Source of the DNA: Thauera butanivorans NBRC 103042
Lineage (GTDB): Bacteria > Pseudomonadota > Gammaproteobacteria > Burkholderiales > Rhodocyclaceae
Length of the DNA stretch: 64,000 nucleotides
NCBI RefSeq assembly: GCF_001591165.1
Contig: NZ_BCUG01000009.1
Coordinates: forward strand, 1-64,000
Direction of reading: 5' to 3'
Program-made: the position numbers and the translations under genes
Part shown: piece by piece, positions 52,832-62,029 of the stretch
Position numbering within the stretch: the first letter of the stretch is position 1
Layout of the letters: each line of letters opens with the position of its first letter
The notes under the pieces: generated by a model
What the model saw: only the letters and a program-made list of their open reading frames with translations
Database searches by the model: none
Told to the model about the DNA's origin: nothing

Positions 52832-53596
52832 TCAAGCAAGTTCGAGCACGACCGGGGCGTGGTCGGAAGGCCGTTCGAGGCGGCGGGGTGCCTTGTCCAC
52901 CGTGCAGCTGCGGCAGGCTTCGCGCAGCGCGGGTGAAACCAGCAGGTGGTCGATGCGCAGGCCGAAATTGCGCCGGAAAGCCATCATGCGGTAGTCCCAC
53001 CACGAGAAAGCACGTTCGGGCTGCTCGAACAGGCGGAAGGCGTCGATCAGCCCCAGGTCGAGCAGGGCGCGGAAGGCCTCGCGTTCCGGCACGGAAACGT
53101 GGATCTCGTCCTTCCAGTCCGGGTGGGCGTCGCGGTCCTCGGGGGCGATGTTGAAGTCGCCCGCCAGCAGCAGGCGTTCGTGCGTCTTCAGTTCCTCGCG
53201 CAGCCAATCGGTCAGCGCAGCGAGCCATTTCAGTTTGTATTCGAACTTGTCCGAGCCCACCGCCTGGCCGTTGGGGAAATAGCCGCACACCACCCGCACG
53301 CCGTCGATGGTGGCGGCGATGATGCGTTTCTGCTCGTCCTCGAAGCCGGGGATGTTGCGTACCACCGTTGCTTCGTCGATCGGCCGCGGGCTGAGGATGG
53401 CGACGCCGTTGTAGGTCTTCTGGCCGATGAACACGGCGTGGTAGCCGGCGGCCTCGAGTTCGGCGACAGGGAAAGCCTTGTCTTCGAGTTTCAGTTCCTG
53501 CAGGCACAGCGCGTCGGGCGTGTTGGCGGCCAGCCAGTCGAGGACCTGCGGCAGGCGGACCTTGAGGGAGTTGACGTTCCAGGTGGCAATTTTCAT
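52832..53596 (-). CDS. xthA: exodeoxyribonuclease III
   Basis: 254 residues; AP endonuclease and 3'-5' exonuclease of base excision repair. [47 protein letters not shown], the [11 protein letters not shown] segment, [10 protein letters not shown] and [11 protein letters not shown] give the full set of EEP-family motifs. Divergent from the DUF2325 gene across a 317-base gap. Confidence 0.96.
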   Translation of the reverse strand: MKIATWNVNSLKVRLPQVLDWLAANTPDALCLQELKLEDKAFPVAELEAAGYHAVFIGQKTYNGVAILSPRPIDEATVVRNIPGFEDEQKRIIAATIDGVRVVCGYFPNGQAVGSDKFEYKLKWLAALTDWLREELKTHERLLLAGDFNIAPEDRDAHPDWKDEIHVSVPEREAFRALLDLGLIDAFRLFEQPERAFSWWDYRMMAFRRNFGLRIDHLLVSPALREACRSCTVDKAPRRLERPSDHAPVVLELA

Positions 53597-53913
53597 CTGA
53601 TCGGGATTTCGTTTCTATAGGAGTCCGCTGGCGGCTCCGTGCCAGCGTGACGGTATGGCCGCAAGTTGCGGAGAGCAGTCCGGCAGCCTTGCGGCAGCGG
53701 ACCATTCAGCCACGACTTGCCGCATAACACAACCCGCACGGCAGATGCGGCGCCGCGGGCGATGAGGCGATGGCTGGAAAGAGTCTTTACCGTTTGCCAC
53801 TTGAACAAAAATCATTCTCATTTATAGTATCGGCTTATCTTCTTTGTCACTCGCCATGACGAAGCGTCCCGATCATCGCACTCCCCGTGTGCGCAAGACT
53901 TGTGAGGCCGACC
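53597..53913. other. 317-base divergent control region between xthA and the DUF2325 gene
   Basis: No gene is supported here. It holds the xthA leader, a GC-rich stretch with no clear hexamers, and near 53800-53850 an AT-rich block with a Fur-like motif and TATAGTAT. An in-frame GTG at 53887 could lengthen the DUF2325 protein by nine residues. Confidence 0.5.
53807..53826 (-). promoter_or_regulatory. Fur-box-like sequence
   Basis: On the minus strand the stretch reads AAATGAGAATGATTTTT, close to the repeated GATAAT/ATTATC units of Fur boxes. It overlaps an AT-rich promoter-like block about 90 bases before the DUF2325 start. The genes that follow (DUF2325, Mn-type sodA, a ZIP metal transporter) are plausible iron-regulated genes. 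Confidence 0.5.
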
Positions 53914-54576
53914 GTGGAATACGCCAGCCATGACTTCGATCAACTCGCCCAGGAACATCGTGCGCTGATACACGACTATGGCCGTGCGCAACGGCGCTGC
54001 ACCGAACAGCTGCACGCGCAGGCGCGCGAGCTGGAGCGCCTGCGGATGAAGGTGATGCATCTGCAGGCCGAAGTCATCATGCGGGAAACCGCGCTGGCCT
54101 GGGAGCGGGAAGATCGTGCCACGCTGGAGGCAGCGATTCCCGGCCTGTCCAAGCGCGTCACGCTGGCGCGCCATGTGGAGACGCTGGTCGCGCGCATCCA
54201 GATGCTGATGCGCGAGCGCCTGCAGCGGGAAAGGCCGCGGGGCAGAGTGCCTGGCCAGTGGGGTGGCGGAGAAGGTGACGGCGCGCCGACCGTCGCAGTC
54301 GTCGGGGAGTCGCCTGCGTCCGGTGCGGTGCTGCAAGCCGCCGATCCCGAGGCGCTGGAAGCGAGCCTGCGTGCTGCCGACCTGGTGATCTGCCAGACCG
54401 GCTGCCTGAGCCACGGCGATTACTGGCGGGTGCAGGACTACTGCAAGCGGACCAACAAGACCTGCGTGTTCGTCGAGCAGGCCGGCGTGCCGGACAGCGC
54501 TGGTGCGCAGAAGATCGGTGCCGGGGAGTTGCGCGTGCTGAGTCTGGCGGGCGACGTACCGGGCAGGCGGACATGA
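53914..54576 (+). CDS. DUF2325 domain protein
   Basis: About 220 residues from a GTG at 53914 (VEYASHDFDQL); GTG at 53887 is an alternative. The N-terminal two-thirds is a charged coiled-coil (LHAQARELERLRMKVMHLQ). The C-terminal domain has ADLVICQTGCLSHGDYWRVQ and CKRTNKTCVFVEQ, the DUF2325 signature with three Cys. The function is unknown. It is followed by sodA and a ZIP transporter and preceded by a Fur-like box, so a metal or oxidative stress link is likely. Confidence 0.85.
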   Translation: MEYASHDFDQLAQEHRALIHDYGRAQRRCTEQLHAQARELERLRMKVMHLQAEVIMRETALAWEREDRATLEAAIPGLSKRVTLARHVETLVARIQMLMRERLQRERPRGRVPGQWGGGEGDGAPTVAVVGESPASGAVLQAADPEALEASLRAADLVICQTGCLSHGDYWRVQDYCKRTNKTCVFVEQAGVPDSAGAQKIGAGELRVLSLAGDVPGRRT

Positions 54577-54648
54577 GCGGCCGATCCTGTCGTCCCCAGT
54601 CCTGTAGCCGTTTCTCTTCAGTTTCCCCAATTCTTCCGGTAGATCGAC

Positions 54649-55272
54649 ATGCCCCATACCTTGCCTGCATTGCCCTACGCCTACGACGCCCTGGAGCCGC
54701 ACATCGACGCGCAGACGATGGAGATCCATCACACCAGGCATCATCAGACCTATGTGAACAACCTCAACGCGGCACTGGAGGGCACCGAACATGCCGGACT
54801 TCCGGTCGACGAACTGATCGCGCAGCTCGAGTCGCTGCCTGAAGCCCTGCGTGCGCCGGTGCGCAACAACGGCGGCGGGCATGCGAACCACAGCCTGTTC
54901 TGGACGATCATGTCGCCCACCGGCGGCGGCAAGCCGGACGGCGATCTGGCGCGTGCCATCGATGCCGATCTCGGCGGCTTCGATGCCTTCAAGGAGGCTT
55001 TCACGAAAGCTGCGGTGAGCCGCTTCGGCAGCGGTTGGGCCTGGCTGACGGTGGACAAGTCCGGCAGGCTGGCCGTCGAGAGCAGCGCCAATCAGGACAA
55101 TCCGGCGATGAAGGGGATCGGCTCGGGCAACACCGCGATCCTCGGGCTGGATGTCTGGGAGCACGCCTACTATCTTAAGTACCAGAACCGGCGCCCCGAA
55201 TACATCGCCGCGTTCTACGAGGTCATCGATTGGGCCGAGGTCGCCCGTCGCCATGCCGTGGCGCGGGGATAA
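54649..55272 (+). CDS. sodA: superoxide dismutase, Mn type (SodA)
   Basis: 207 residues. [32 protein letters not shown] closely resembles E. coli SodA. Metal ligands are in [21 protein letters not shown], and [19 protein letters not shown] follows the Mn-type pattern. Iron could still be used, since cambialistic forms exist. SodA is often repressed by Fur, which matches the box upstream of the preceding gene. Confidence 0.94.
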   Translation: MPHTLPALPYAYDALEPHIDAQTMEIHHTRHHQTYVNNLNAALEGTEHAGLPVDELIAQLESLPEALRAPVRNNGGGHANHSLFWTIMSPTGGGKPDGDLARAIDADLGGFDAFKEAFTKAAVSRFGSGWAWLTVDKSGRLAVESSANQDNPAMKGIGSGNTAILGLDVWEHAYYLKYQNRRPEYIAAFYEVIDWAEVARRHAVARG

Positions 55273-55288
55273 GCGGGACGATCATCAC

Positions 55289-56206
55289 ATGGACGAGACG
55301 CCGACACTGGATTCACCACCGCCCTGGTGGCGCGGCCGGCGGCCGAGGCAATGGCTCGGCCTGGTCATTTGCCTGGCGGGCGCGCTCGTCCTGCTCGTGC
55401 AGAGCTGGCGCTTCGTCCAGGGCAATCAGATGGTGCTGAACGCGCTGATCGGCGGCTCGGTGGCGGCGCTGGCGACCGCGCTCGGTACGCTGCCGGTGCT
55501 GTTCTCGCAACGCCTGTCCGAACGTGTGCAGGACAGCCTGTTCGGTTTCGGTGCCGGCGTCATGCTGGCGGCCAGCGCGTTTTCGCTCGTCATTCCCGGT
55601 CTGCAGGCGGCGCAGGATGCCGGCAGCTTCGGCGGCGGGCCGTGGGCGGCGGGTGCGGTCGTCGGCATTGCGGTCCTGCTGGGTGGCGTCGTTCTGCTGG
55701 CCATGGATCGCCTGCTGCCGCACGAGCACTTCATCAAGGGCCGCGAAGGCGCGGTGGCGCAGAAGCTGCGTCGCACCTGGCTGTTCGTGTTTGCGATCGC
55801 GCTGCACAACCTGCCCGAAGGGGTGGCGATCGGGGTCGGTTACGCCGGCAACGAAGGCATGCGGGCCAACGCGCTGGCGATGGGCATCGCGATCCAGGAC
55901 GTGCCGGAAGGGCTGGTGGTGGCCGTCGCGCTGCTGGCGGCGGGCTATCGGCGCGCGGTCGCGGTCGGGCTGGGGATCGCGTCCGGCCTGGTCGAGCCGG
56001 TCGGCGCCGTACTGGGCGCCGCGGTGGTCGGCTACTCGGCAGCGCTGCTGCCGTGGGGGCTGGGTTTCGCTGCCGGCGCGATGCTGTTCGTGATCAGCCA
56101 CGAGATCATCCCCGAATCGCACCGCAAGGGGCACGAGGCTTATGCCACGGCGGGGCTGATGATCGGTTTCGTGCTGATGATGGTGCTGGACACCGCGCTG
56201 GGCTGA
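55289..56206 (+). CDS. ZIP family metal transporter
   Basis: 305 residues from the ATG at 55289, 16 bases after sodA. About eight helices. Metal-site motifs are HNLPEGVAIGVGYAG and QDVPEGLVVAVALLAAG, with SHEIIPESHRKGHE later, as in ZupT-like proteins. It imports Zn, Fe or Mn; supply of Mn to SodA is an attractive idea but not shown by sequence. Confidence 0.9.
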   Translation: MDETPTLDSPPPWWRGRRPRQWLGLVICLAGALVLLVQSWRFVQGNQMVLNALIGGSVAALATALGTLPVLFSQRLSERVQDSLFGFGAGVMLAASAFSLVIPGLQAAQDAGSFGGGPWAAGAVVGIAVLLGGVVLLAMDRLLPHEHFIKGREGAVAQKLRRTWLFVFAIALHNLPEGVAIGVGYAGNEGMRANALAMGIAIQDVPEGLVVAVALLAAGYRRAVAVGLGIASGLVEPVGAVLGAAVVGYSAALLPWGLGFAAGAMLFVISHEIIPESHRKGHEAYATAGLMIGFVLMMVLDTALG

Positions 56207-56210
56207 TGTT

Positions 56211-56250
56211 GCCGAATGCCGCTGCCCGGTCATGGGCGGCGGCATTCGGC
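56211..56250. terminator. hairpin between convergent ZIP and prlC genes
   Basis: GCCGAATGCCGC (56211-56222) pairs perfectly with GCGGCATTCGGC (56239-56250). The 12-base stem fills the 58-base gap and could stop transcription from both sides. T-runs are short. Confidence 0.5.
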
Positions 56251-56264
56251 CATCAGGCTTTCAT

Positions 56265-58334
56265 TCAGGCGTCCACCATGCCGCTGTGGCGCAGCAGGGC
56301 GTCGACCTTCGGCTCGCGGCCGCGGAAAGCCTTGAAGGATTCCAGCGCCGGGCGGCTGCCGCCCACGGCCAGGATCTCGCGCCAGAAGCGCGCGCCGGTC
56401 TCGGGATCGAGCAGGCTGCCCCTGCCGGCGCCGGCCTCCTCGAAGGCTTCGAAGGCGTCGGCCGACAGCACTTCCGCCCACTTGTAGCTGTAGTAGCCCG
56501 CCGCGTAGCCACCGGCGAAAATGTGCGAGAAGCTGTGCGGGAAACGGTGCCAGGCGGGCGGGATCATCACCGCGACTTCCTTGCGCACTTCGTCGAGCAG
56601 CGCCATCACGCGTTCGATCGGCACGGGGCCGGCGGCGGCATCCAGCTCGCCGTGCAGGCGCAGGTCGAACATCGAGAACTCGAGCTGGCGCACGGTCTGC
56701 ATGCCGCTCTGGAAGTTCTTCGCCGCGATCATCTTGTCGTACAGCGCGCGCGGCAGCGGCTCGCCGGTATCGACATGGGCGGTCATGCCTTGCAGCACGT
56801 CCCATTCCCAGCAGAAGTTCTCCATGAACTGGCTGGGCAGTTCGACCGCATCCCACTCCACGCCGTTGATGCCGGATACCGCCAGTTCGTCCACCTGGGT
56901 GAGCAGGTGGTGCAGGCCGTGGCCGCACTCGTGGAACAGCGTCAGCACGTCGTCGTGGGTGAAGGTGGCGGGCTTGCCACCGACCGGGCCGGGGAAGTTG
57001 CACACCAGATAGGCGACCGGCGTGTCGCTGCCCCAGGTGTCGCGGTGGCGGCTGCGGGCCGAATCCATCCAGGCGCCGCCGCGCTTGGTCGGGCGTGCAT
57101 GCAGGTCGAGATAGAAGTGGCCGACCAGCTCCCCTTCCTTCTCGATGCGGAAAAAGCGCACGTCCGGATCCCATGCCGGCGCTTCGTCGGGCAGGATGTC
57201 GACGCGGTACAGGGCGCGGATCACGCCGAACAGGCCGTCCAGCACCTTGGGTTCGGGGAAGTACTGCTTCACTTCCTGGTCGGAGTAGGCGTAGCGCTGC
57301 TGGCGCAGCTTTTCCGAGGCGTAGGCGACATCCCAAGGCTGCAGCTCGGCAAGGCCGAGTTCCTGGGCGGCGAAGGCACGCAACTCTTCCAGGTCGCGCT
57401 CGGCGAAAGGCTTGGCCTTGGCCGCGAGGTCGCGCAGGAAGCCGAGCACCTGCTCGGGCGTGTCGGCCATCTTCGGCACCAGCGACACTTCGGCGAAGTT
57501 GCGGTAGCCGAGCATGCGCGCTTCCTCGTCGCGCAGCGCGAGGATGCGGCCGATCAGCGGGCCGTTGTCGAGTTCGGCATCGCCCAGCTCGGAGGCGCGG
57601 GTGGCGTAGGCGCGGTACATGCGCGCGCGCAGCTCGCGGTCGTCGGCGTACTGCAGCACCGGCAGGTAGGAGGGCATCTGCAGGTTGAACTTCCAGCCCG
57701 GCCTGCCTTCGGCTTCGGCGGCGGCGCGGGCGGCTTCGCGCGCGTCGTCGGGGATGCCGGCAAGCTGGGCTTCGTCGCCGATCCATTCCGCATGGGCGTT
57801 GGTGGCGTCGAGCAGGTTTTCGGAGAACTTTGCCGCGAGCTGCGACATTTCCTCCTGGATGGCCTGGAAGCGCGGCTTCTGCTCGTCAGGCAGTTCGGCG
57901 CCGGACAGGCGGAAGTCGCGCAGCGCGTGTTCGAGGATGCGCTGGCGCACCGGCGACAGGGTGGCGAATTCGGGGCTGTCGCGCAGCGCCTTGTACTTCT
58001 CGAACAGCGCCAGGTTCTGGCCGACTTCGGCATAGAAGCGCGAGATGTCCGGCAGCATGGCGTTGTAGGCTTCGCGCCATTCCGGCACGTCGAACACGCT
58101 GTGCAGGTGGCCGACCACGCCCCAGGCGCGGCCCAGGCGTTCGCCGGCCTCGTCCATCGGGCCGACGAAGCCGTCCCAGGTCGGCGTCGCCGGATCGGCG
58201 GTGAGGCGTCCGATCAGGCGTCGGTTTTCATCGATCAGGTGCTCGATGGCGGGTTCGACGTGCTCCGGCTTGATGTCGGCAAAGCGTGGCATGCCGGAAA
58301 AGTCGAGCAGGGGATTGGCAACGGCATCGTTCAT
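56265..58334 (-). CDS. prlC: oligopeptidase A (M3 family metallopeptidase)
   Basis: 689 residues. The zinc site is HECGHGLHHLL followed by a distal Glu in the SQFMENFCWEW region. The catalytic C-terminal domain and the long helical N-terminal lid fit the thimet-oligopeptidase fold. It degrades short peptides, including cleaved signal peptides, in the cytosol. Length matches E. coli PrlC (680). Confidence 0.96.
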   Translation of the reverse strand: MNDAVANPLLDFSGMPRFADIKPEHVEPAIEHLIDENRRLIGRLTADPATPTWDGFVGPMDEAGERLGRAWGVVGHLHSVFDVPEWREAYNAMLPDISRFYAEVGQNLALFEKYKALRDSPEFATLSPVRQRILEHALRDFRLSGAELPDEQKPRFQAIQEEMSQLAAKFSENLLDATNAHAEWIGDEAQLAGIPDDAREAARAAAEAEGRPGWKFNLQMPSYLPVLQYADDRELRARMYRAYATRASELGDAELDNGPLIGRILALRDEEARMLGYRNFAEVSLVPKMADTPEQVLGFLRDLAAKAKPFAERDLEELRAFAAQELGLAELQPWDVAYASEKLRQQRYAYSDQEVKQYFPEPKVLDGLFGVIRALYRVDILPDEAPAWDPDVRFFRIEKEGELVGHFYLDLHARPTKRGGAWMDSARSRHRDTWGSDTPVAYLVCNFPGPVGGKPATFTHDDVLTLFHECGHGLHHLLTQVDELAVSGINGVEWDAVELPSQFMENFCWEWDVLQGMTAHVDTGEPLPRALYDKMIAAKNFQSGMQTVRQLEFSMFDLRLHGELDAAAGPVPIERVMALLDEVRKEVAVMIPPAWHRFPHSFSHIFAGGYAAGYYSYKWAEVLSADAFEAFEEAGAGRGSLLDPETGARFWREILAVGGSRPALESFKAFRGREPKVDALLRHSGMVDA

Positions 58335-58391
58335 TGGGCTGAATCTCGGTGGCGGTTGTGAATTGCGGGCCAGGGCGGGCTATTGTGCCGG

Positions 58392-58426
58392 AAAAAATGC
58401 CACGGGCGCCGCGGCCGGCGCCCGTG
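58392..58426 (-). terminator. intrinsic terminator of the DUF2189 gene
   Basis: CACGGGCGCCG (58401-58411) pairs with CGGCGCCCGTG (58416-58426). On the minus strand the stem is followed by GCATTTTTT. It lies 22 bases past the DUF2189 stop. Confidence 0.85.
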
Positions 58427-58448
58427 CATCCCCATGCCGGTACGGCAG

Positions 58449-59222
58449 TCAGTCGATCATGTCGCGGTAGGCATGCCAGGTTGCATGGCCGAGCAAGGGC
58501 AGCAGGACGATCATGCCGACCATCATCGTGGCGAAGCCGGCCGCGACCAGCGCGACGATCAGCGCCGCCCACAGCGCCATGGCGCCAAGGTTGACGGCCA
58601 CTGCGCGCAGGCTGGCCATGGCTGCGGTGATCGCGTCGGTGTCGCGGTCCATCATCATCGGGATCGCGATTGCCGACAGCGCGAACACCACCGCGGCCAG
58701 TATGCCGCCCGTCGCCATGTAGGCCAGGACGAAGGAAAGGTGTTCACCGGACAGGAAGATGTCGCGGAAGAAATGCGTCACTTCCGGCAGTTCCCTGCCG
58801 TAGAACAGCGCGAACAGGATGGCCGACATGCGTTCCCAGCCGATCAGGGTGATGGCGAGGAAGGCGCCGAAATAGGCCATGCCGTCGCTGTGGCGCCACA
58901 GGCCGCGCAGTGAGTCGGTCAGCGAGGCGGGTTCGCCGCGTTCGTGGCGACGGGATATTTCGTACAGCCCCGCCGCTGCGATCGGGCCGATCAGCAGAAA
59001 GCCCGAGATCGCCGCGGTAAATAGATAAGGCGTGGTCGCGGCGTAGGACAGGATGGCGTAGCCGATCGCGGCGAGGACGAGGCCATAGCTGAGGCTGGCC
59101 CCCAGGTTCGCACGCATGTCGCTCCAGCCCATGCGCAACCATTGGAAGGGGCGTGATGTATCGACTTCCCGTATGCGGGGCAGGTGGAAATGCTGTTCCA
59201 GCGAGTTGAACGGCTTGTCCAT
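58449..59222 (-). CDS. DUF2189 integral membrane protein
   Basis: 257 residues from the ATG at 59222. A short hydrophilic head (LPRIREVDTSRPFQWLRMGW) is followed by about six hydrophobic segments, as in the DUF2189 family of Rhizobium and Azoarcus-type bacteria. Function unknown; sometimes annotated as cytochrome c oxidase subunit I-like without evidence. A single-gene unit with its own terminator. A large hairpin lies in its leader region (59261-59290). Confidence 0.85.
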   Translation of the reverse strand: MDKPFNSLEQHFHLPRIREVDTSRPFQWLRMGWSDMRANLGASLSYGLVLAAIGYAILSYAATTPYLFTAAISGFLLIGPIAAAGLYEISRRHERGEPASLTDSLRGLWRHSDGMAYFGAFLAITLIGWERMSAILFALFYGRELPEVTHFFRDIFLSGEHLSFVLAYMATGGILAAVVFALSAIAIPMMMDRDTDAITAAMASLRAVAVNLGAMALWAALIVALVAAGFATMMVGMIVLLPLLGHATWHAYRDMID

Positions 59223-59260
59223 GGCAACCTCCGGTGATCTGACGTGGGTCGAACACACCG

Positions 59261-59290
59261 CACCGCCATGCCGGACGGCACATGGCGGTG
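59261..59290. other. perfect hairpin in the leader region of the DUF2189 gene
   Basis: CACCGCCATG (59261-59270) and CATGGCGGTG (59281-59290) form a ten-base stem with a ten-base loop, 39 bases upstream of the minus-strand start. There is no T-run. It could be a regulatory leader element or an operator. Confidence 0.35.
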
Positions 59291-59390
59291 TCGGGTTGCC
59301 TCTGAGACCAGGAAAAGAACCGCGAGTTCGGGAATGCGAGTCGTTCGCGTCGCGGCGCCGATGCCGGGCCGGCGTCGGCGCCGGCAGGCT

Positions 59391-60326
59391 TCAGTCGAGC
59401 TTGTAGCCCGTCAGCCGCTGGTAGGCGTCGCGGTATTTTTCCGCCGTATGCTCGATGACGTCGGGCGGCAGCCTGGGGCCGGGGGCGGTCTTGTCCCAGT
59501 CGAGCGTTTCCAGGTAGTCGCGCACGTACTGCTTGTCGAAGGAGGGCGGGCTGATGCCTTCACGGTAGCTGTCGGCAGGCCAGAAGCGCGAGGAGTCCGG
59601 CGTCAGCGCCTCGTCGATCAGGTGCAGGGTGCCGGCGCCGTCGATGCCGAACTCGAACTTGGTGTCGGCGATGATGATGCCGCGGCCGGCGGCATAGCTG
59701 GCCGCTTCCGAGTACAGCGCGATCGCGGCCTTGCGGGCCTCTTCGGCGAGCTGGGCGCCGGTCTTGCCGGTGCCGGCGAGCACGTCCTTCAGCATCGTGT
59801 CGCAGCGTTCCTGGGCCTGCTCGAAGGAGATGTTCTCGTCGTGCTCACCGGCCTCGGCCTTGGACGAGGGCGTGAAGATCGGCGCCGGCAGCTTCGCCGC
59901 CTGCTGCAAGCCGGGGGGCAGGGCGATGCCGCAGATGGTGCCGGTGGCCTGGTAGTCCTTCCAGCCCGAGCCGATCACGTAGCCGCGCACCACGGCTTCG
60001 ATCGGCAGCGGCTTCAGGCGCTTGACCACCAGCGCACGGTCGCGCACCTGGTCGCGCTCGTCGGCGGCGACCACGGTTTCGGGGTCGATGCCGGTGAGCT
60101 GGTTGGGCAGGATGTGGCCGAGCCGCTCGAACCAGAAGTTGGCCAGCGCCACCAGTACGCGGCCCTTGTCCGGAATCGGATCGGGCAGGACCACGTCGAA
60201 GGCCGACAGGCGGTCGCTGGTGACGATCAGCAGCTTGTCGTCGTCGATGGCATAGATGTCGCGTACCTTGCCGCGGCCGAGCAGCGGCAGGCTGGTGATG
60301 GAAGTTTCGAACAGGGGAGTTGCCAC
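59391..60326 (-). CDS. purC: phosphoribosylaminoimidazole-succinocarboxamide synthase
   Basis: 311 residues from a GTG at 60326, preceded by GAGG. SAICAR synthase of purine synthesis. [32 protein letters not shown] at the start, [20 protein letters not shown], and [23 protein letters not shown] are diagnostic. The open frame upstream of the GTG is not conserved sequence. Unlinked to purH/purD, as is usual. Confidence 0.96.
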   Translation of the reverse strand: MATPLFETSITSLPLLGRGKVRDIYAIDDDKLLIVTSDRLSAFDVVLPDPIPDKGRVLVALANFWFERLGHILPNQLTGIDPETVVAADERDQVRDRALVVKRLKPLPIEAVVRGYVIGSGWKDYQATGTICGIALPPGLQQAAKLPAPIFTPSSKAEAGEHDENISFEQAQERCDTMLKDVLAGTGKTGAQLAEEARKAAIALYSEAASYAAGRGIIIADTKFEFGIDGAGTLHLIDEALTPDSSRFWPADSYREGISPPSFDKQYVRDYLETLDWDKTAPGPRLPPDVIEHTAEKYRDAYQRLTGYKLD

Positions 60327-60412
60327 GGTGGGGCCTCGCTTGCTGGCAAAGCGGGAATTATAGGGGAGTGCCGTGCGCTGCGCGCCGTCGTGGGCGATGC
60401 GGCGGGATGTGA

Positions 60413-60550
60413 TCGGCGTCACCCGGCAAATCCGGTCCCGAGGCCGGGCAGCCTTCCGCTCCACCGCCGGCCAATGCCGTGCCCGAGCCCGGGTCGCCCG
60501 CGCTGTCCTTCGCAGCGCTCGGCTTGCTGGCGCTGGCCCGTCGCGGCCGG
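60413..60550 (+). pseudogene. orphan PEP-CTERM sorting tail
   Basis: After a stop at 60410-60412 the frame encodes a Pro/Ala-rich linker, then AVPEPGS, a hydrophobic segment ([13 protein letters not shown]) and RRGR. That is a complete PEP-CTERM signal, recognised by exosortase. No protein body precedes it and no stop follows; the frame runs on toward the AraC gene. It is most likely the remnant of a deleted PEP-CTERM gene between purC and the AraC gene. Confidence 0.65.
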
Positions 60551-60628
60551 GTGTGCAAGGGCCGAGGCTTGCCGCGGGCCGGCGGCACGCTACACTTCGG
60601 TGGAATACGCCGTGCCTGCGAGCCCTTC

Positions 60629-61501
60629 ATGAGCCATCCCGTCTTCTGGCGCGATCCCGCGCTGCCCCATGTCGAACTGAGAAAAGTGGATGACGGCCGG
60701 ACCGTCTGCTATGCGCCCCATGCGCATGCGGAATGGTCGCTTGGGGCGATCGTCGGCGGCGAGAGCAGCTTCGTCTGCGGGCGGCGCAGCTACCACGTCG
60801 AAGCCGGCACGCTGGTGCTGATCAATCCGGAGTCGGTGCATGCCTGCAACCCGGTCGAAGGCCGGCCATGGGCGTATCTGATGCTGTATGTCGATGCGAA
60901 CTGGCTTGCCGGTCTGCGCTGCCGGCTCGGTTTCGCCCGCACCCGGGTATGGGAAGACTTGTCGCCGGATGTGTCGCGCGAGCCCGCTGTCTTCGATGCC
61001 TTCACCGGGCTTGCGGCCTGCCTGCTCGATCCTGCGCTGTCCGCGAGTGCCAAGAACGCCCGCCTGGTCGCTTTCCTGGCGGGCCTGATGCCTCGCCTTT
61101 CGGCTCGTGGCGCGGCGAGGAAGCCGCCTGCGCAGCTGCGCGCGGTGGCGGACTATCTGGATGCGCATTGCGCCGAGGAGGTATCGATCGATGCCTTGTG
61201 CAGGCAGGCCGGGCTCAGCCCCGGCCATCTGATCCGCTGCTTCAAGCAGCATTTCCGGCTCACGCCGCACGCTTATGCGATCAATCGCCGCGTGCAGCTC
61301 GGCCAGCGCGCATTGCGGCGCGGGCAGCCGATCGCCGATGCCGCGCTCGAAAGCGGCTTCGCCGACCAGCCCCACTTCCAGCGCGTGTTCAAGCGGCTGC
61401 TGGCGGCCATGCCGAGGCAGTATCGCCGGATTTCAGTCGACCAGCAGGAAGATGCAACTGCCCGCGAGCAGGACGGCGAGCACGCGGTTCAGCGTGCGTA
61501 G
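60629..61501 (+). CDS. AraC family transcriptional regulator
   Basis: 290 residues from the ATG at 60629. An N-terminal cupin-like sensor (PHAHAEWSLGAIVGG, VEAGTLVLINPESVHACNP) is followed by two HTHs (about 180-280, IDALCRQAGLSPGHLIRCFKQHF and PIADAALESGFADQPHFQRVFKRL). The arrangement with a convergent LysE exporter is common, and AraC regulators of this type often control the exporter. The last 69 bases overlap the LysE gene tail to tail. Confidence 0.92.
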   Translation: MSHPVFWRDPALPHVELRKVDDGRTVCYAPHAHAEWSLGAIVGGESSFVCGRRSYHVEAGTLVLINPESVHACNPVEGRPWAYLMLYVDANWLAGLRCRLGFARTRVWEDLSPDVSREPAVFDAFTGLAACLLDPALSASAKNARLVAFLAGLMPRLSARGAARKPPAQLRAVADYLDAHCAEEVSIDALCRQAGLSPGHLIRCFKQHFRLTPHAYAINRRVQLGQRALRRGQPIADAALESGFADQPHFQRVFKRLLAAMPRQYRRISVDQQEDATAREQDGEHAVQRA

Positions 61502-62029
61502 CACGGACGGACGGGCGACCTGCCGCCGCAGGAAGGCGCCGGCATAGACCCAGCAAGCGAGCGAAACCCAGCAGATCGGGGCGTAGAGTGCGGCGAACAA
61601 GGCCAGTTCGCCCGGCGCCGCGCCGCTGGTGTAGGCGCCGATGCCGGAAGCGGCAGCCAGCCAGGCTTTCGGATTGAGCCACTGCATGAGCGCCCCGGTG
61701 GTGAAGCCCGGCGGCGCTTCAGTGCCGCGGTCGGCCAGCCTGCCATCGTCCTTCACGAGCTGCCAGCTCAGGTAGAGCAGGAAAGCGACGCCGCCCCAGC
61801 GCAGCAGCAAGGTCAGCAGCGGCAGTTGTGCCATCGCCGCGGCAAGCCCCAGGCCGACGGCGGCGAAGAGCGCGATGAAGCCCGCCGTCGCGCCGCTGAC
61901 GAAGCCCAGGCTCGCCCGTATCCCGTAGCGTGTGCCGCTGCCGAGGCAGACCATGTTGACCGGGCCCGGGGATATCGACGCCGCGAGCGCGAACGCGGAC
62001 ATGGGAAGGATGACTGCTGCAAGGCTCAT
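61433..62029 (-). CDS. LysE/RhtB family amino-acid exporter
   Basis: 198 residues, about six helices. ISPGPVNMVCLGSGTRYG is the LysE/RhtB signature. GGAGG lies nine bases before the ATG. It exports amino acids or derivatives; the substrate is unknown. It is convergent with the AraC gene and overlaps it by 69 bases. Confidence 0.92.
   Translation of the reverse strand: MSLAAVILPMSAFALAASISPGPVNMVCLGSGTRYGIRASLGFVSGATAGFIALFAAVGLGLAAAMAQLPLLTLLLRWGGVAFLLYLSWQLVKDDGRLADRGTEAPPGFTTGALMQWLNPKAWLAAASGIGAYTSGAAPGELALFAALYAPICWVSLACWVYAGAFLRRQVARPSVLRTLNRVLAVLLAGSCIFLLVD

Noticed and set aside
60479-61501. GTG at 60479 as the AraC start, giving 340 residues
   Set aside because: The first 50 codons encode a PEP-CTERM tail and unrelated sequence; AraC homology begins at the ATG 60629.
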